Source of the DNA: Lepraria neglecta
Taxonomy: Eukaryota; Ascomycota; Lecanoromycetes; Lecanorales; Stereocaulaceae
NCBI GenBank assembly: GCA_033220425.1
Contig: CM065651.1
Coordinates: 2,170,001 to 2,234,000 of the forward strand
DNA: 64,000 nt
Reading direction: 5' to 3'
The notes below the pieces were generated by a model. The model saw only the letters and a program-made list of their open reading frames with translations. It made no database searches and was not told where the DNA came from. Both the position numbers and the translations under genes were made by a program. Shown here one piece after another: positions 48,522 to 60,311 of this stretch; positions within the stretch are counted from its first letter, which is position 1; each line of letters opens with the position of its first letter.

Positions 48522-48659
48522 GGTATTAAGCTAGGGATGGACTCAGCAACTGACCTTAGAGCGAGTAGTACCACCGGAAGGGCATGGCTATTGAAGGCGT
48601 TATTGCAGGTAGGCGATGCAAGACAAGAGTTAGAGCTCAGCTAAGAGGTTTATGGAACG

Positions 48660-49559
48660 ATTGTCGGGCCAGCCGATGCGCTAAAGACAGAATTTTGAAG
48701 GTGAATGTGTGATTGAAAGACATCTTAGAAAGTGGAGACCCTCAGCTTTTGTACTAGCCATGATCGTGCTGACGATTGTTGTCTTGCATGTTGCTGTACC
48801 ACGCTGTGTGTTTCAGGATACTTATGGTGCAGTCTGGTTCGGAGCTGCGCCGTTGGCGCCGCCGTTTCGGGTGCCCCAGCCAAATTTCCCGCCAGTTCAG
48901 CGGGCCGGCACCCTTTCCTCCCGGGGACCAAACCTTTGTCTCCCTTAAACACTCACGCTGAGACAGCTTTCAGGCCGTCACGATGTTGGTGTTGACGATA
49001 TATGATTCATCTCCTGTCAAGATTTACGTATGAAGCCGCAAGAGACCTGATGTGTTCCCCGGAAATTTGGCCGATAACTCGTCATTTTATTACAAAGGCT
49101 GAAAGGCGTCTAGAGGAGTTCAATTGCTACAAAGTACTTTCTCTGGGGCGCATTCCAAAGCGAAAAAGCACCACGCAGTCAACAAGATACTTTATAAGAT
49201 CTAGCCTACCTTACGAGTGGCAATATTCAATGCCCTTTGCGGAGACTTTCAATGTTCCTGCAGACGCAAAAGTGTCTTGCATGAAGGCTCGAATGCAAGG
49301 TCCCAGCCAATGACGTGGGAATTCATTTCAGAGCAGGCGGAATATTGGGGTAGGGCCTTCAGTGTGTGCTTTCCATTTCTGTATCATTCATGGGTTCATG
49401 TTGATGAGGGGAACCAAAAACACACGAGCACTTTGGATTGGTACCGTTGCTTCAACAATGAGTGCTAGGGACAGAGAACACTTACAAGCATCTACTCATC
49501 TTTATACCTGGGATTTCAAAGTCTTCGCCATACCGGAGGGTAGAATCCACAGCAAGAGT
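48660..49559. other. Intergenic, nothing recognised
   Basis: About 900 bp. Overlapping short frames on both strands near 48.73-48.96 kb reflect locally GC-rich sequence and show no domain. Confidence 0.35.
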
Positions 49560-51109
49560 TCAGTTGACAAACCTAACCTCATCATCCCGGCCATCAGAAG
49601 GGAAAGTGCGTTTGACAATCCTCAATCTCGTCTCCCATTCTTCCACTCCACCAACCCTACTCCTCAACGCTTCCCTCTCCCTCAACAGTTCCCTCAACGA
49701 TTCTCGCTCCTTAACCAGCATCTTAGATCTCAGCGGCGCCTCCACAAGATCGCACCATTTCGGTAGCCTCAGATCTTCTCTATCGTCCTCTAGTCCGCGT
49801 TTCCTCTTTCTCGATTGCGGCGCCTTACTGTTCTCGTCGTCCGTATCCCAGTCGAATAAATAATTCTCATCGCAGTACTTATGCCACGGCTTCAAATGCT
49901 GGATGACGAAGTCGCGGAAGCGCGTCTTGGCCCAGTGATGGATTTGGTCGACGAGGTAGAGGAGTTCCCATGCTTTGCGATCGGTGCTGATGGAGCCGCT
50001 CCAAATTGAGCGGAAAAGCGTTACGGTCTTGCTCATACCTTTGACCCCTGCATGCTGTTCAGGTAAACGGTCATGTTTGCACCCTACAAGCACGTGCCAA
50101 TGCGAGCCGAATGACGTGAAAGCGAAGACTTGGAAATCAAGGCTCGTCTCCGTCTGGTATCTCATAGACGTACTAGGCGGTCCAGGCACACGAGCGAGAT
50201 GGTCGAGCGTTTTGAGATATCTCGCCGCTCCAGCACAAGCTTGCCGCCGCGCTTCTTTGTAGTCGCCTGACCAGCCTTTGGCTTCATAGACGGCCCAGGG
50301 GAAAACCATATTCGTGTGTCCCCATTTTGGATCAGCAATGAGACCGATTTTCGGGTGCAGGAGGAGCCGTTGCAATCTGTCCTCGCGGAAGACATAACTG
50401 TGGCTTGGGAACCTATCGTCATTTTTGTATGTAGAAAGTGCGAAGGTAGCGTCAGGCGTTCGCTTCACTAGCGTTCTTTTTCCTGTGAGAGTGCAGAGAG
50501 TAGGATGGGTTTCGGCGAGATGGGCGCTGTATTCACGCTTGTCCATGTCCAAGTAGGGGTCATGTCTTATCTCGCCAAAGACATCGCTTCGGGCGTCGGC
50601 ATCCCAGGCGAATTCGCTCTTATTCCACTCCTCGTTCTGCAATGCGTGACTTGTCGCAGTCCGTGCGCGAGCTCTTCGCTTGGCTTCTTCGGGGCTTTTC
50701 CAGTCGATGCCTTTGAATGATGGGATGAATATCCTTCGTTCTGAAAGTACTTTCGGGTGATACCAATCGAAGTCGCACGGGTCATCCAACAAGTGTAGTT
50801 TATCGATTCCTCGAAGGTCATCCGCAAAATAGATACCTCTTGCGTTTTCAGCGAAGTCATTGCCCCAATGCTTGACCATAGACGTCCTCAGCTTGGTTTT
50901 GGGGTCGAACCAACTATGTTTGAATTTCAGCCACTCATTCTGACACCAGTCGCAGTGATGGGGCTGGCTTACATCTGGTTTGAGTAGTACTTGTCAATAG
51001 CCGCTGCTAGTTCTTCGCGATTACCTTTAAACTTCTCCACGTCGACTTTAGGCACCACTGTCAGGACACATTTGATCTCGAATTCACGGCCATCCTTCGT
51101 GAAAGGCAT
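49560..51109 (-). CDS. PD-(D/E)XK nuclease-like fungal protein
   Basis: Two exons, 51109-51025 and 50974-49560, joined by a 50-bp intron with branch site ctattgac, give 499 residues. The short first exon starts MPFTKDGREFEIKC. The second begins with HHCDWC (residues 34-39, a CxxC pair that may bind metal) and WLKFKHSWFDP. The middle domain has a strand pair IGLIADPKWG (Asp243) and FPWAVYEAKGW (E259, K261), spaced as D...ExK in PD-(D/E)XK folds. Next come a conserved helix EARRQACAGAARYLKTLDHL and SLDFQVFAFTSFGSHWHVLV. The C-terminal part has a basic stretch RKRKRG, perhaps a nuclear signal, and a charged coiled coil. I infer a nuclease-like fold. Activity is not shown. The gene looks intact. 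Confidence 0.7.
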
Positions 51110-52519
51110 CTTGAATTGCACGGAACGGGCAAAAAAAGCTTTGATTCTCAGAGGTTAAAAAACCCAATTCATGTATAAAAGACGCATCATGCAACTTAGG
51201 CAGCACTTAGGCAATTGCAGCTATTTTTAACTCAGAGCGGTAGAACGTCATCCACTGGAAGCAAAGAAGGCTATCCAAACCACTGCTAAAACGTCTTGTC
51301 CTCCAGGGCTTTACGACATCCCCGGAGCGATCTGGCAGGAGCTTTTCTTTCTTTTATTCTTTTTTTAGTGGCAGTGCACCGACTTGCACTGAGAATGAAG
51401 ACCAGCCAATTAAGATACGTGTGTAGGCGCTAAGGACTACTACTTCAGGGGGCCAGCTATCGGGCCCAGCTTGAGGGGAAAGAATACCCGAGCTTAGACT
51501 GACACTCGTTGATATCGCCCTGAACTGACCAATGCAAATGGCACCAACGAAGAGCAATTCTTCTCTGGGATGGCAAAAAATTGGCAATTCCAGGTAAGTA
51601 CTAATGTGAGCAGTTTCGCGTACGGACCTTGGTTCCGAGGACTGGCCGTGGAAAGCAACAGTGTAGAGCAGCGCACGCACTCTCGATGCTTCGCTCTCGC
51701 CATATGAATAAGACCAGTATCTGTCCTCGGGTAGAGCTGAGGATGCCGAAGGTGCCAGACTGCGCTCTCTTCGTCTAGTAAAAACTCAAACGTCGCTCAA
51801 TAATTACTATAAAGCGGACTACCTTCAGTCTCCAGATCAGTATGCGTAACAGCATTTTATTCTCAAGCCAAGGAATGGTACCAGGTGCTATGGCCTACAG
51901 AGATACTTGCAAGTCATAGTCCTTTGCCCCACGAGCCTGAAGCCCTCCATTTACACCGAAATGGGGCATCTCTGAAAACAATTCAAGGAAGAAAAATATC
52001 AAGGAAGAAAATATCAAGGGTCATGCAGTTGTCCCGGCGTCGCTTCCGATACTGCTGGCCTTTGATTTGTATATTGGCCTCTGGAAAAATGGGACTCAAA
52101 AATGCTTTCCACTCTTCTGACACGCTGATAAGTGAGGACGGTATTTGTCACTTGGGGGTTTTGTCACTTGGTGGTCACTAAAAACAAGCAATACTTTGCC
52201 AGATCATCGATTTTGACCCGTAGAAGGGTACACACTTCGGTTGTCCCCGTGGCATCCATTTGCGAATGACGAGATGCGGCGGCTGATTGATGCTGAAGAC
52301 GACTTTATTTTCACTTCCGTGCTGAACGTTGGAAATGAAGACTGGGGAGCCGTCGCTATGAGTTCTGGTACCGAGCAATACCAGAAGCAGACATCCTCCT
52401 CGCCGACGCCACGCTCGACAAAACTTAAGCTGCTAATCCTTCAAATTGGGATTGAAAGGAGGAATTTTACGTTTGATCGTGTGTGTTAGACTTGCTTAGA
52501 CACGGCCATAGAGAGTGTG
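51110..52519. other. Long intergenic region
   Basis: About 1.4 kb with no recognised gene. A short direct repeat (aaatatcaaggaagaa) lies near 51994-52016. The frame 51354-51680 on the minus strand has no domain or ATG-supported start I would trust. Confidence 0.35.
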
Positions 52520-52710
52520 TCATGAGAATGAATGCTGACGTGTGGGAGCGGGCACGCCCAAGGCAAATTTGAGATAGCACCCGGAGCTACTCCCGCAGCA
52601 GGAGGTCAGTGCATTTGTACAATCTGTATTGCATGTGGTACAATCGTGATGTGAACATGAAAGCTGGATGCACGAGCTGCAGGTGCTTCGGGACGTGATG
52701 TTGCTACGGG
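52520..52710 (-). CDS. Small Cys-rich exon, possible secreted protein
   Basis: A short frame with nine cysteines in about 35 residues (TCSSC, LSCSHHDCTTCNTDC, SCCGSSSGC), preceded by a possible acceptor (tgacag). The density and spacing suggest a disulfide-rich secreted peptide. No 5' exon with a signal peptide was located, so it may be a remnant. Confidence 0.3.
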
Positions 52711-53222
52711 TTATTTTCAACTGTCAAAGACTTACGAAACGGTTTTGACACTCATTAGCTCATGCCTTGGCGTTGATAGTTCGAATCTGTGATCCAGTCA
52801 ATGAAGCACGTGCTGCGTGGGAGTTCTCGATATGCAGATGTGCAGGGACGAGAGGAAGAATAGTGGGAACCAAAAGATTTGTAGTGCCTACCAATTAGCG
52901 TTTAAGGCGCCGCTTCCGGGTGAACCAGCCCTCAGTCTAGAGCTTATTCTCATGCATCCAGGGACCTCGTGTGGGGGCCTAGCTCCCGAAACAGCGGCAT
53001 GGTCCAAGCTTCCTTGGCGGACTCTCGGCCGAGGAGTTGGTGGAATTGCGTGTTCCATTACCTTCCGATAATTGATAAGAGAAAATGGTCACGCGACAAT
53101 TTTTTTTGTTATAGTTGTTCTCTTGTACTAGGTTATCTATTATCGGATATAGAAGCGAGTGAGGACGTTCGAAATCTGACAGAACCTTCACTTCTCTTCT
53201 TGGAGCAACCAAAGCCTTCCCA

Positions 53223-54445
53223 ATGCCTCTCACCGCCACCGAAGTAGCAGAACATCCAGCCTTCAAAGAACCAGTGATCTGGGATCTCAAACCTACCAAG
53301 AAAGGTAAGTGTGCAGTGGCGCAAGGCCGAGGTGGCCCTTTTGACCTTGCCTATGAGATTCATGGCGTCGGGCCCGTTCACATAGTGGTAAGCTGGCCCC
53401 TGTAGTCCAGCAAGCCTTGCCCACTTCGGTCCCACGATGTGGATGGCTGAGTCTCGGCGATAGTGGATTATGGGCCTCGGAGCTCACAAATGGTACTGGC
53501 AACGGCAGACGAAAGACTTTGGGCACGATGAGGCCTGCAAATACTCATGCATGATCTACGATAACCGTGGCATGGGCGAGAGCGATAAGCCGATCTTACG
53601 ATACTCTACGTCCGAAATGGCCAGAGATACTCTAGAACTGCTTGATCACGTGGGATGGACGGGAGAGAGATCAGCGCACGTCGTTGGCATTAGTATGGGC
53701 GGCATGATAGCACAGGAGATGGTAAACCCTCTGGCCTCCATACAGAAATGCCGTGACGGTGCTAATATGCAGCTAGGCTTACCTTGAGCCGAAGAGAATA
53801 GCAAGTCTCTCACTGGTGTCAACATGCGCTGAATTGATGAACACAGTTGTAGGTTCCCCTTTAAAACCCCTAGTATTCGGATCACTACTAATGGAAAACA
53901 GGGATACATCCAGAAAATCAGAGACCGCATCAATCTTTTGTAAGAAGCCACCTCATGAATCTCTGTCATTTCTCAACTCTCACCATCACAGCATCCCCAA
54001 ATCCATCGATGCCCAAATAGTCGAAATCAAGGCCCGCGTCAGCGAGTCATGGCTTCTAGCCCCGGACGAGGATGGCAATTTCCCAACAAACGGAGACCGT
54101 TTCGCAGCACAGGAGCTTACAAAGCGACGAGACGTTGAGGGCTTCCAGCGCAAAGGCTTTCTCTGTCAACTTGCTGCCTGTGGCTATCACAAAAAGAGCC
54201 CTGCGCAATTACGTGAAATAGCAGGCAATGTGGGGCGGGAGAGGATCCAGGTTGTGCATGGGAATATCGATAACTTGATCACCTTGCCGCATGCCAAGGT
54301 TCTTTTGAAAGAGCTGGGAGGAGAAGAAGCCGGTGTGACGAAAGTGATATTCGAAGGGAGGGGCCATTATTTGCCGTTCGAGGAGAGGCGGGAGTTCAAA
54401 AGGGTGATAGCAGCGCTAATTGATAAGACGGAGGAACTTCAATAA
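53223..54445 (+). CDS. Alpha/beta hydrolase, intact, five exons
   Basis: Exons 53223-53387, 53464-53721, 53777-53848, 53902-53939 and 53992-54445 (introns 76, 55, 53 and 52 bp) give 328 residues. The catalytic triad is readable: Ser132 in GISMGG (nucleophile elbow), Asp271 in VHGNIDNLI and His303 in GRGHYLP. The oxyanion-side motif IMGLGAHK and the signature IYDNRGMGESDKP match a fungal family of soluble hydrolases related to esterases and C-C hydrolases. No signal peptide, so intracellular. The substrate is unknown. Every splice keeps the frame and joins conserved blocks, which supports the model. Neighbours show no pathway link. Confidence 0.85.
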
Positions 54446-54489
54446 ACTACAGTAGATGATTTCCAGATATAGATGGTGATAAAGCAACT

Positions 54490-55554
54490 TAACCAACAGC
54501 TCCAATGCCAATATTTTTCCTCTGCGTAAACATCAAAATACGCCATTTAGTAATCAAGAACAGAATCAGAGTGCTATTGAAGGTCGGCTTTTTGATGGCG
54601 CCATCGCGAGGATAGACATTCAACCAGCCCAAAAAGGTTGAAGGCAAAAGAATCATTCAATGCAGCCCATGCAGATGGGCTGCTAAGATCAAGGCAAAAG
54701 ACAGCTTTCTCTGCAGTGCAATAGCCTTATCCTGGAAGACGGACACTTGACTAATAGAAAGATCCACGAGGAAATTCAAAAGGCTGCTGAAAGCATAGTA
54801 TCCACAGACAATAAGCCCGACATGTCCAGGCTGGCCAAAAGTCTGTGAGGGCAATCTTGGGCTGGTGGAGGCTGAAATGGCGGTACCTCGTCGTTGTATG
54901 CAATGTCCCCGCCTTGCTTTCGCTCCTCTGGTGAATACCCGAAGCCTGCGATCAAAACAATCAGTATAGAGCTGTCTTCATTCGACAGGTAATGACGAGC
55001 TATTGCAGCCACGGAGTTACCTATCACCACATTTTTGGGTCGAAGAGGACCGACGTCGATCATGTCTTGGGTGTCTTCGTTGAGATATCAACGCCGAGAA
55101 ATGAGAGCTTCAAAGAATCGAGGACCAAGCTTTAGTCTCAAGCCAAAAGCGTCGATGAAATTTGGATCAAGATCATCCTTTTACTGTGGAGTTGACCATA
55201 TTATGACCCGTGCGCAAACAACATTTGGCTGCGAATGCAGAGTCTCAAGCAACTGACGGGATGATGAAGTGCGATAACGTCAATTCAGGCTGATGTGGGA
55301 CCCTTCGCTTTTCGACAAATCGAGTATAGTGCACAGCGAGTTGCGAGAGGCCATGGAGGAGTAGGACTTTTCGAATTTGCTACGCGTTCGTGTAAGACAC
55401 GGAAAATAAATTCATGAGCTTTCAGGTAGGCCAGGTAAGAACTGAACCCTGTTTCGGCCTCGAGATCTTTCCAGCATTGGGCTTCGCGGTCATCCAACGT
55501 GCTGTAGGAGGAATTTGCTTGGGTACTGACAGTAGTTGCCTGGGAAGCAGACAC
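54490..55554 (-). pseudogene. Conserved fungal protein with C-terminal membrane segments, broken
   Basis: Pieces on one strand read in order: a leader with STLDDREAQCWKDLEAETGF (ATG at 55554), a block LDPNFIDAFGLRLKLGPRFF near 55.15 kb, a block RPKNVVIGNSVAAIARHYL near 55.0 kb with SILIVLIAGFGYSP, and a C-terminal hydrophobic pair (GLIVCGYYAFSSLLNFLVDL and SFALILAAHL) near 54.7-54.8 kb. This resembles a fungal family with a soluble N-terminus and a C-terminal membrane hairpin, but I cannot name it. The blocks lie in at least three frames with stops between them (for example near 55.18 and 55.09 kb), beyond what introns would explain. Confidence 0.45.
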
Positions 55555-56081
55555 CTTTAACGTCTCGAAAGCCTTGCCGGCGGGTTAGTGAGATGACCAT
55601 ACGTTGGACGATCAGTCGAGGTTAACGGGCTGAACAGAGGCCCTTCTGGCGACTCGTGCCATCCTTCGCGGTGAGATCTTCCACTGGGCTTCAAGCTTAT
55701 GGGCCGGTTGCAACGTTGGGGGTGGTTCTAGTATTGATGAATGCTAAATCAACATGGATCAGCAACACCGGTACCCAAATACAAATTCTGCAGGATGTCA
55801 GCCGCCAAGTTTATTTTTGGAAGCTCGGCCCAATGACCTGACAGACACGCTGGTGAATGGGATCAACATGACCTCTTCAGACGTGGACAGGCTTGCTCGT
55901 CTTTTGAGATATGGGACGGCGGAAGAACAGAATTGATTAGTGCTTTAGGTGGTCTGACTGCTGTGGTTGACAAATTGAAAGTTTGGGGCAGGAACTCCCC
56001 AGAAAGGCCCCCAAACTTTGGCTTGCGGGTCATGGCGTCACTCGATTTTATTTTTGTTTTTTGACTAGACATTCCTCAACT
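55555..56081. other. Intergenic, nothing recognised
   Basis: Divergent upstream region between the broken membrane-protein gene and the PAQR gene. Confidence 0.35.
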
Positions 56082-57116
56082 ATGTCTTCAGACATACGGC
56101 AAAAACGTCTAGCCCAGCAGCCCACGGTACCTGCGGAAACCACTCCTCGAAAAACCATCGAGAAAGACCGCCTTCTCAAATGGGATGACCTTCCCGCATG
56201 GGCCAAAGACAACGAATACATCCATTCAGGGTTCCGCCCTTCTACGAAAACCTACCTCGACTGTCTCAAAAGCTGCTTCTACATCCACAACGAAACCGGA
56301 AACATCTACAGCCATCTTCTAGCGACAATATGGATGATTGCGTTGCCAGTCGTTTTATACCCATACGCAAAAAGAACACTACCCGAAAGCTAATGCTGAC
56401 GACTGGATTACTTGGATTGTTCTTCCTCAGAGGAGCTGTTTGTTTTGGCTTGTCCACAATTTACCATGCCGTCTGCAATCATTCACATGCGGTGCATGAC
56501 GTCTACCTTCGATTGGACCTCCTTGGTATTAGCACCGTTACTGCTGGCTGCTTTCCGCCAGGAGTGTGGTACACGTTTCCCTGTGCGTCTTGAGAGACAA
56601 AGATGTTCTGGATTGGCGTAAGGAGCTCCCTGTAGGGCACCATTTGGGAACCGTACTGAGTTGGACTTTGCTAGCTTGATCTCGCCGCTCAGCTCATGGC
56701 TGCTATCTTCGTTCTATTTCTACGGCGTTTCCGTAAGCCGGCATGGCGCCCATTCCGTGGATTCCTCTTCTCATTCATGGCTTCGTCTGCCTTCTACCCC
56801 ATTATATACGGCTGCTTCCAGAATGGGTATCGTCAGATGGACATCGAAGCAGGCGCAACCTCATATGCTCTCACAATATTGCTATACTTGACTGCTGTCA
56901 CCATTTACAGCGTAAGCGAAACAATCGACGACGCGTGCTCGATGAGTACTGATACCGCCGTAGATTCGAATACCCGAAGCATAGATGCCTGGTCGCTTCG
57001 ATATAGGGGGTCATTCACATCAGATCTTCCACGTACTCATGGCTGTCGGATTGACGGTGCATTTCTCAGCCTTTGCGAAAGCCTTTGAGTATACCCATAC
57101 ATCAAAGCAGTGCTAG
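56082..57116 (+). pseudogene. PAQR family (adiponectin receptor/hemolysin III, Izh-like), broken
   Basis: Seven-helix PAQR protein; fungal members (Izh) affect zinc and lipid homeostasis and work as ceramidase-like membrane enzymes. Visible signatures: IHSGFRPSTKTYLDCLKS, YIHNETGNIYSHLLATIWM (helix 1 entry), FGLSTIYHAVCNHS (first zinc-site His), RLDLLGISTVTAGCFPP and, after an intron near 56.91-56.97 kb, GHSHQIFHVLMAVGLT with the HxxxH-type zinc site. The blocks shift frame between YPYAKRT and LFFLRGAVC (56.37-56.43 kb), and a TAG replaces what is usually Trp soon after the last intron. So the gene seems inactivated, though all zinc-site histidines survive, suggesting recent loss or local sequence errors. 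Confidence 0.7.
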
Positions 57117-57302
57117 GCATTAGAGATAGAGTTACTCGTTTGAACGGTTCCCTTTCATTGCGAGTATTGGAGGGTTTTCTGGGCGCATAACCAGAGGTAA
57201 GCTACTTGCCCGTCGTCCAAAACCTGTCGAGGTCTCCCTGCCTGACTTCGTATCTAGTATGCAACGAATTAGCGGTGAAACAATCGCGATCGAGAGGACC
57301 AC

Positions 57303-58226
57303 CTACGCCCAATGATGGCACGTCTGATGCATGACCGGACTGACATCGTTCCCCTCCTCTTCCTCACCATCATCGAACACCTCTCTGATACCCATAGAGA
57401 CGTATTTCTTAAGCAGCATTCTTCTCCATCTCCCAGTCTCTCCCACACATTTCCGCCATCTGCTGATCTGTCTTTCATCATCGTCGCACCTTCGTCCCGT
57501 GAAGAAGCGGCAATACCACTGAAACCAACCTCTGACATCGTATGTATGATTAATCCACCCAGCAGCTTCCCATTCTTCGATGGTCTGACCACTAGACACC
57601 TTGTATTTGTTCACTTCCGGGTCGTAGTTCGGTGAAATGAGGAACTTGTCCACGTCTAGGCTAGATATCCACGAGGTGGGCAGCTCTTTGTAATCATCCA
57701 TGATTGTAGTTCCCAGCCTTCGCGAATACAATGGCCGCCAGTAAGAACCTCCAAAGCAGCCTTCCCGGATCATCTCTTCTGGGGACTTATTGGGTGTGAA
57801 CGTAGGTTGATCCTCGAAGTGGAACATCGATTCCTCGTCTTGAGTAGGTGACTGCGCTGTGGGTTCCCAAGCTCTCCAACCAGCGCGGAGGCTCCCAATG
57901 TCTTTTGCCGGCACTTCAGCGACCTCCTCCGCTTTCACTGCAGGTGTTTTCTTAGAGGCTGGCCGCGAGCCCTTCTTGCGCGCCAGACTTGTAAGATCCT
58001 TCTCGTCTTCATTGTAGGAGGGACGCGCAAGCGCGGAGGCTACTCGTGCTGAGGATCGAGATGGGGGTAGTGCAGGGTGTTCAATCTTTCTCCTCTTAGC
58101 TGGCGGTCTCTGATTTGTGTCATGAGCCTTCGCTGGAGGAGTGTATAGTATTCCAAGCTTCTTCAATTCATCCTTGTTGCGTTTGATGTTCAGTTGTCTT
58201 TGTATCTCGATGTCGTTCATGGTCAT
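57303..58226 (-). CDS. Conserved fungal protein of unknown function, intact
   Basis: Long open frame. The first in-frame ATG is at 58226 (MTMNDIEIQRQLNIKRNK), giving 307 residues, as the frame further upstream has only non-ATG codons. A Lys/Arg-rich disordered half (PAKRRKIEHPAL, possible nuclear signal) is followed by a strongly conserved block: CFGGSYWRPLYSRRLG, WISSLDVDKFL, EEWEAAGWINHTYDVRGWFQ, WYCRFFTGRR and DERQISRWRKCVGETGRWRR. The tail SPVMHQTCHHWA closes it. The aromatic and Arg-rich block is typical of a widespread ascomycete family without assigned function. It may be nuclear and nucleic-acid binding; that is inference from composition only. Confidence 0.7.
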   Translation of the reverse strand: MTMNDIEIQRQLNIKRNKDELKKLGILYTPPAKAHDTNQRPPAKRRKIEHPALPPSRSSARVASALARPSYNEDEKDLTSLARKKGSRPASKKTPAVKAEEVAEVPAKDIGSLRAGWRAWEPTAQSPTQDEESMFHFEDQPTFTPNKSPEEMIREGCFGGSYWRPLYSRRLGTTIMDDYKELPTSWISSLDVDKFLISPNYDPEVNKYKVSSGQTIEEWEAAGWINHTYDVRGWFQWYCRFFTGRRCDDDERQISRWRKCVGETGRWRRMLLKKYVSMGIREVFDDGEEEEGNDVSPVMHQTCHHWA

Positions 58227-58629
58227 CAATGGTGTACTTGGTGTACTTGGTGTACTCGAGGAGCTCAAATGCGACTCGTGACGAAAGCCAAACGTATATG
58301 GGAGTCGTAATTCTGCTTAAAAAGTCACTTTTGAGATGCGCAAGTACGCGATGAACCAATGACAACGGGTGGAGGTCTGGGTCACGTGATACTCGACCAA
58401 GATGCCTCGGCAAAGTATTTTTGTCTTCAGGATGGAACACCATGCTGACAGCTGACACCGCCTCCTCCGCGAGCTGAAGCACTTAAGAAGCCCTTGTGCT
58501 TCCCTATATCCCCTATGTTTTCATCATGAATAGATCTACTATACGGTCCCTACTTTGAGACCTGGTCGAGAGTTCCTTCCCATTGTGTAAAGCCGACTCG
58601 CGGATCCCCTCGAATTCCCACACTCAGAA
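58227..58629. other. Divergent promoter region
   Basis: About 400 bp between two intact, oppositely oriented genes. It should contain both promoters. No gene recognised. Confidence 0.4.
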
Positions 58630-59709
58630 ATGGCCGTCAGCCTTACCCTAGAGGCATTGCGCAACCAGCTCGGCTTCTCTGGTCAAGCCGGCTTGTGGAA
58701 ATTCATTGCCCTTGTCTTCGCGCTTCTCAATCTAAAGAATATACCGTTTGCTTGGCATGTGAGTGCTTCGCCCATCACGCCCCTGCTCACCACACTGACC
58801 CAGCATCAGATTCGACTCCTCAAAGGCCTCTTCACCCATATCCGCTCCTCTCGCGTCCGTCTTGCCTCTAATACCGGCCCTTCCGCCCTTTTCCAACCTA
58901 TGATCACGTCCTCTCGCTCTGGGCTCCTCGAATGCGACTACAACCTGCACAAATCGAACAGCACATACTTCTCAGACTTCGATGTTGGACGTCTCGAACT
59001 GCTGGTCAGCCTCTGCGGACATGGAATTGATAAGACCAGAAAGGAGTTGGCGAAAGAAGGCAAGCAGAGCTTCGCTATCGTGCTGGGGGGCGTGAGTTGT
59101 AATTTCAAGAGGGAGATTAAACCATACGAGGGATTCGAGCTCTGGACGAGAATACTCTGTTGGGATAACAAGTGGCTATATGTCATTGGGCATTTCGTGA
59201 AAAAGGGGACTGTCAAGCCTAAGGCGTATACGCTGCAGCCGTGGAAAAAGAGCAGGACAGCCAAGGCTAAGACCAACGGGCATGCAGTCAATGGCGAGAT
59301 AGCAAAGGAGGGCCCGCATCCTGCAATCTTTGCATCAGGCATCGCCAAGTACGTCTTCAAGAAAGGACGGCTCACAATTCCACCCGAACATGTTCTGCGA
59401 GCATCAGAACTCCTACCTCCGAAACCCGCAGACCACGAAACTCCTCCCGTCAGTATGACACCAAATCAAGAGGCAACCTCAGTTGACACCACTGCTGCAT
59501 CCTTGGTCAAGACTGTGACGCCTGGCAATGCTGGCGAGATTATGGCTGCTTCTTTGACGGCGGGCTTCGCTGATTCTGACGATTGGACTTGGGAAAGGGT
59601 TGAAGAAGAGAGGAAACGAGGAATGAGGATCGCGGAAATTTACAGTGGACTTGATGCATTGAACGGAGAGTTTACGGGCGAAGGGGTGCCGGTTCTAGGA
59701 CAATATTGA
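58630..59709 (+). CDS. Thioesterase-like (hot-dog fold) protein
   Basis: Belongs to the fungal THEM6-like group, often labelled thioesterase-like or capsule-polysaccharide-related. A membrane-anchor helix lies near the N-terminus (LWKFIALVFALLNLKNIPF). The domain shows LLECDYNLHKSNSTYFSDFD (central helix and catalytic-loop region), FAIVLGGVSCNFKREIKPYE and LYVIGHFVKKG. A 51-bp intron (58759-58809) lies just after WH. Removing it gives 342 residues and joins WH to IRLLKGLF. Because its length is a multiple of three and it has no stop, retention would still give an open frame. The C-terminus is acidic and disordered. It probably sits on a membrane and acts on acyl-CoA or similar thioesters; the substrate is unknown. 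Confidence 0.75.
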   Translation: MAVSLTLEALRNQLGFSGQAGLWKFIALVFALLNLKNIPFAWHVSASPITPLLTTLTQHQIRLLKGLFTHIRSSRVRLASNTGPSALFQPMITSSRSGLLECDYNLHKSNSTYFSDFDVGRLELLVSLCGHGIDKTRKELAKEGKQSFAIVLGGVSCNFKREIKPYEGFELWTRILCWDNKWLYVIGHFVKKGTVKPKAYTLQPWKKSRTAKAKTNGHAVNGEIAKEGPHPAIFASGIAKYVFKKGRLTIPPEHVLRASELLPPKPADHETPPVSMTPNQEATSVDTTAASLVKTVTPGNAGEIMAASLTAGFADSDDWTWERVEEERKRGMRIAEIYSGLDALNGEFTGEGVPVLGQY

Positions 59710-60311
59710 GCATGTAGATTGGTGGCGCTCCCTGTCATAGATTTTTTGGGGTAATATAGAACAATACCTAGGATATTTATAGATATTGGGATATGGTAAG
59801 ATTGTACGAAGCCTACTGACAAACCATAGACGGAAATCCCACGAAATAGGTATATTACTATCGCCTGATTCTCATTCTCATTGTCATCCGCAAGGCTACT
59901 GATAGACTTTATCCATATCCATCGACTCGCTAGTTTGTGCCACAAGCGCTTCGCAAGCTTCCACCAACATGCAGGGTCTCGTCAACAACGAGCAACCCAA
60001 ACTACCGGCCGAGCCTCCGAGTCCAAGAACACAAATGAAAAAGTGGAAACTTCCCATCATGATCTCATTGAGTTTTCTTTCTCCGCAAAGTCAATTGGCT
60101 TTTAGAATGCTGGTGGCCGGATATGCGGGCCCTAACCCCGCGCTGACTGACGCAAAGAAGAATTGGAGCTGAAGCTTGCCCGCGTTGACGTAGGTTTTAT
60201 TAAGCAGTTGCGACTAGGAGCTTTGACTCCGAGCTTCCCAGGCACATAAGAACATGGCGGGTCACCACCTACGCTGCTCGTGCAGTTTATCTTCACCTCA
60301 ATTGTGCCAAG
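59710..60311. other. Intergenic, one doubtful small frame
   Basis: A 67-codon plus-strand frame at 59969-60172 (MQGLVNNEQPKLPAEPPS) starts with an ATG but has no domain or homology I recognise. Otherwise empty. Confidence 0.3.

Noticed and set aside
51354-51680. A 108-codon minus-strand frame as a gene.
   Set aside because: No domain, no signal peptide and composition like its intergenic surroundings.
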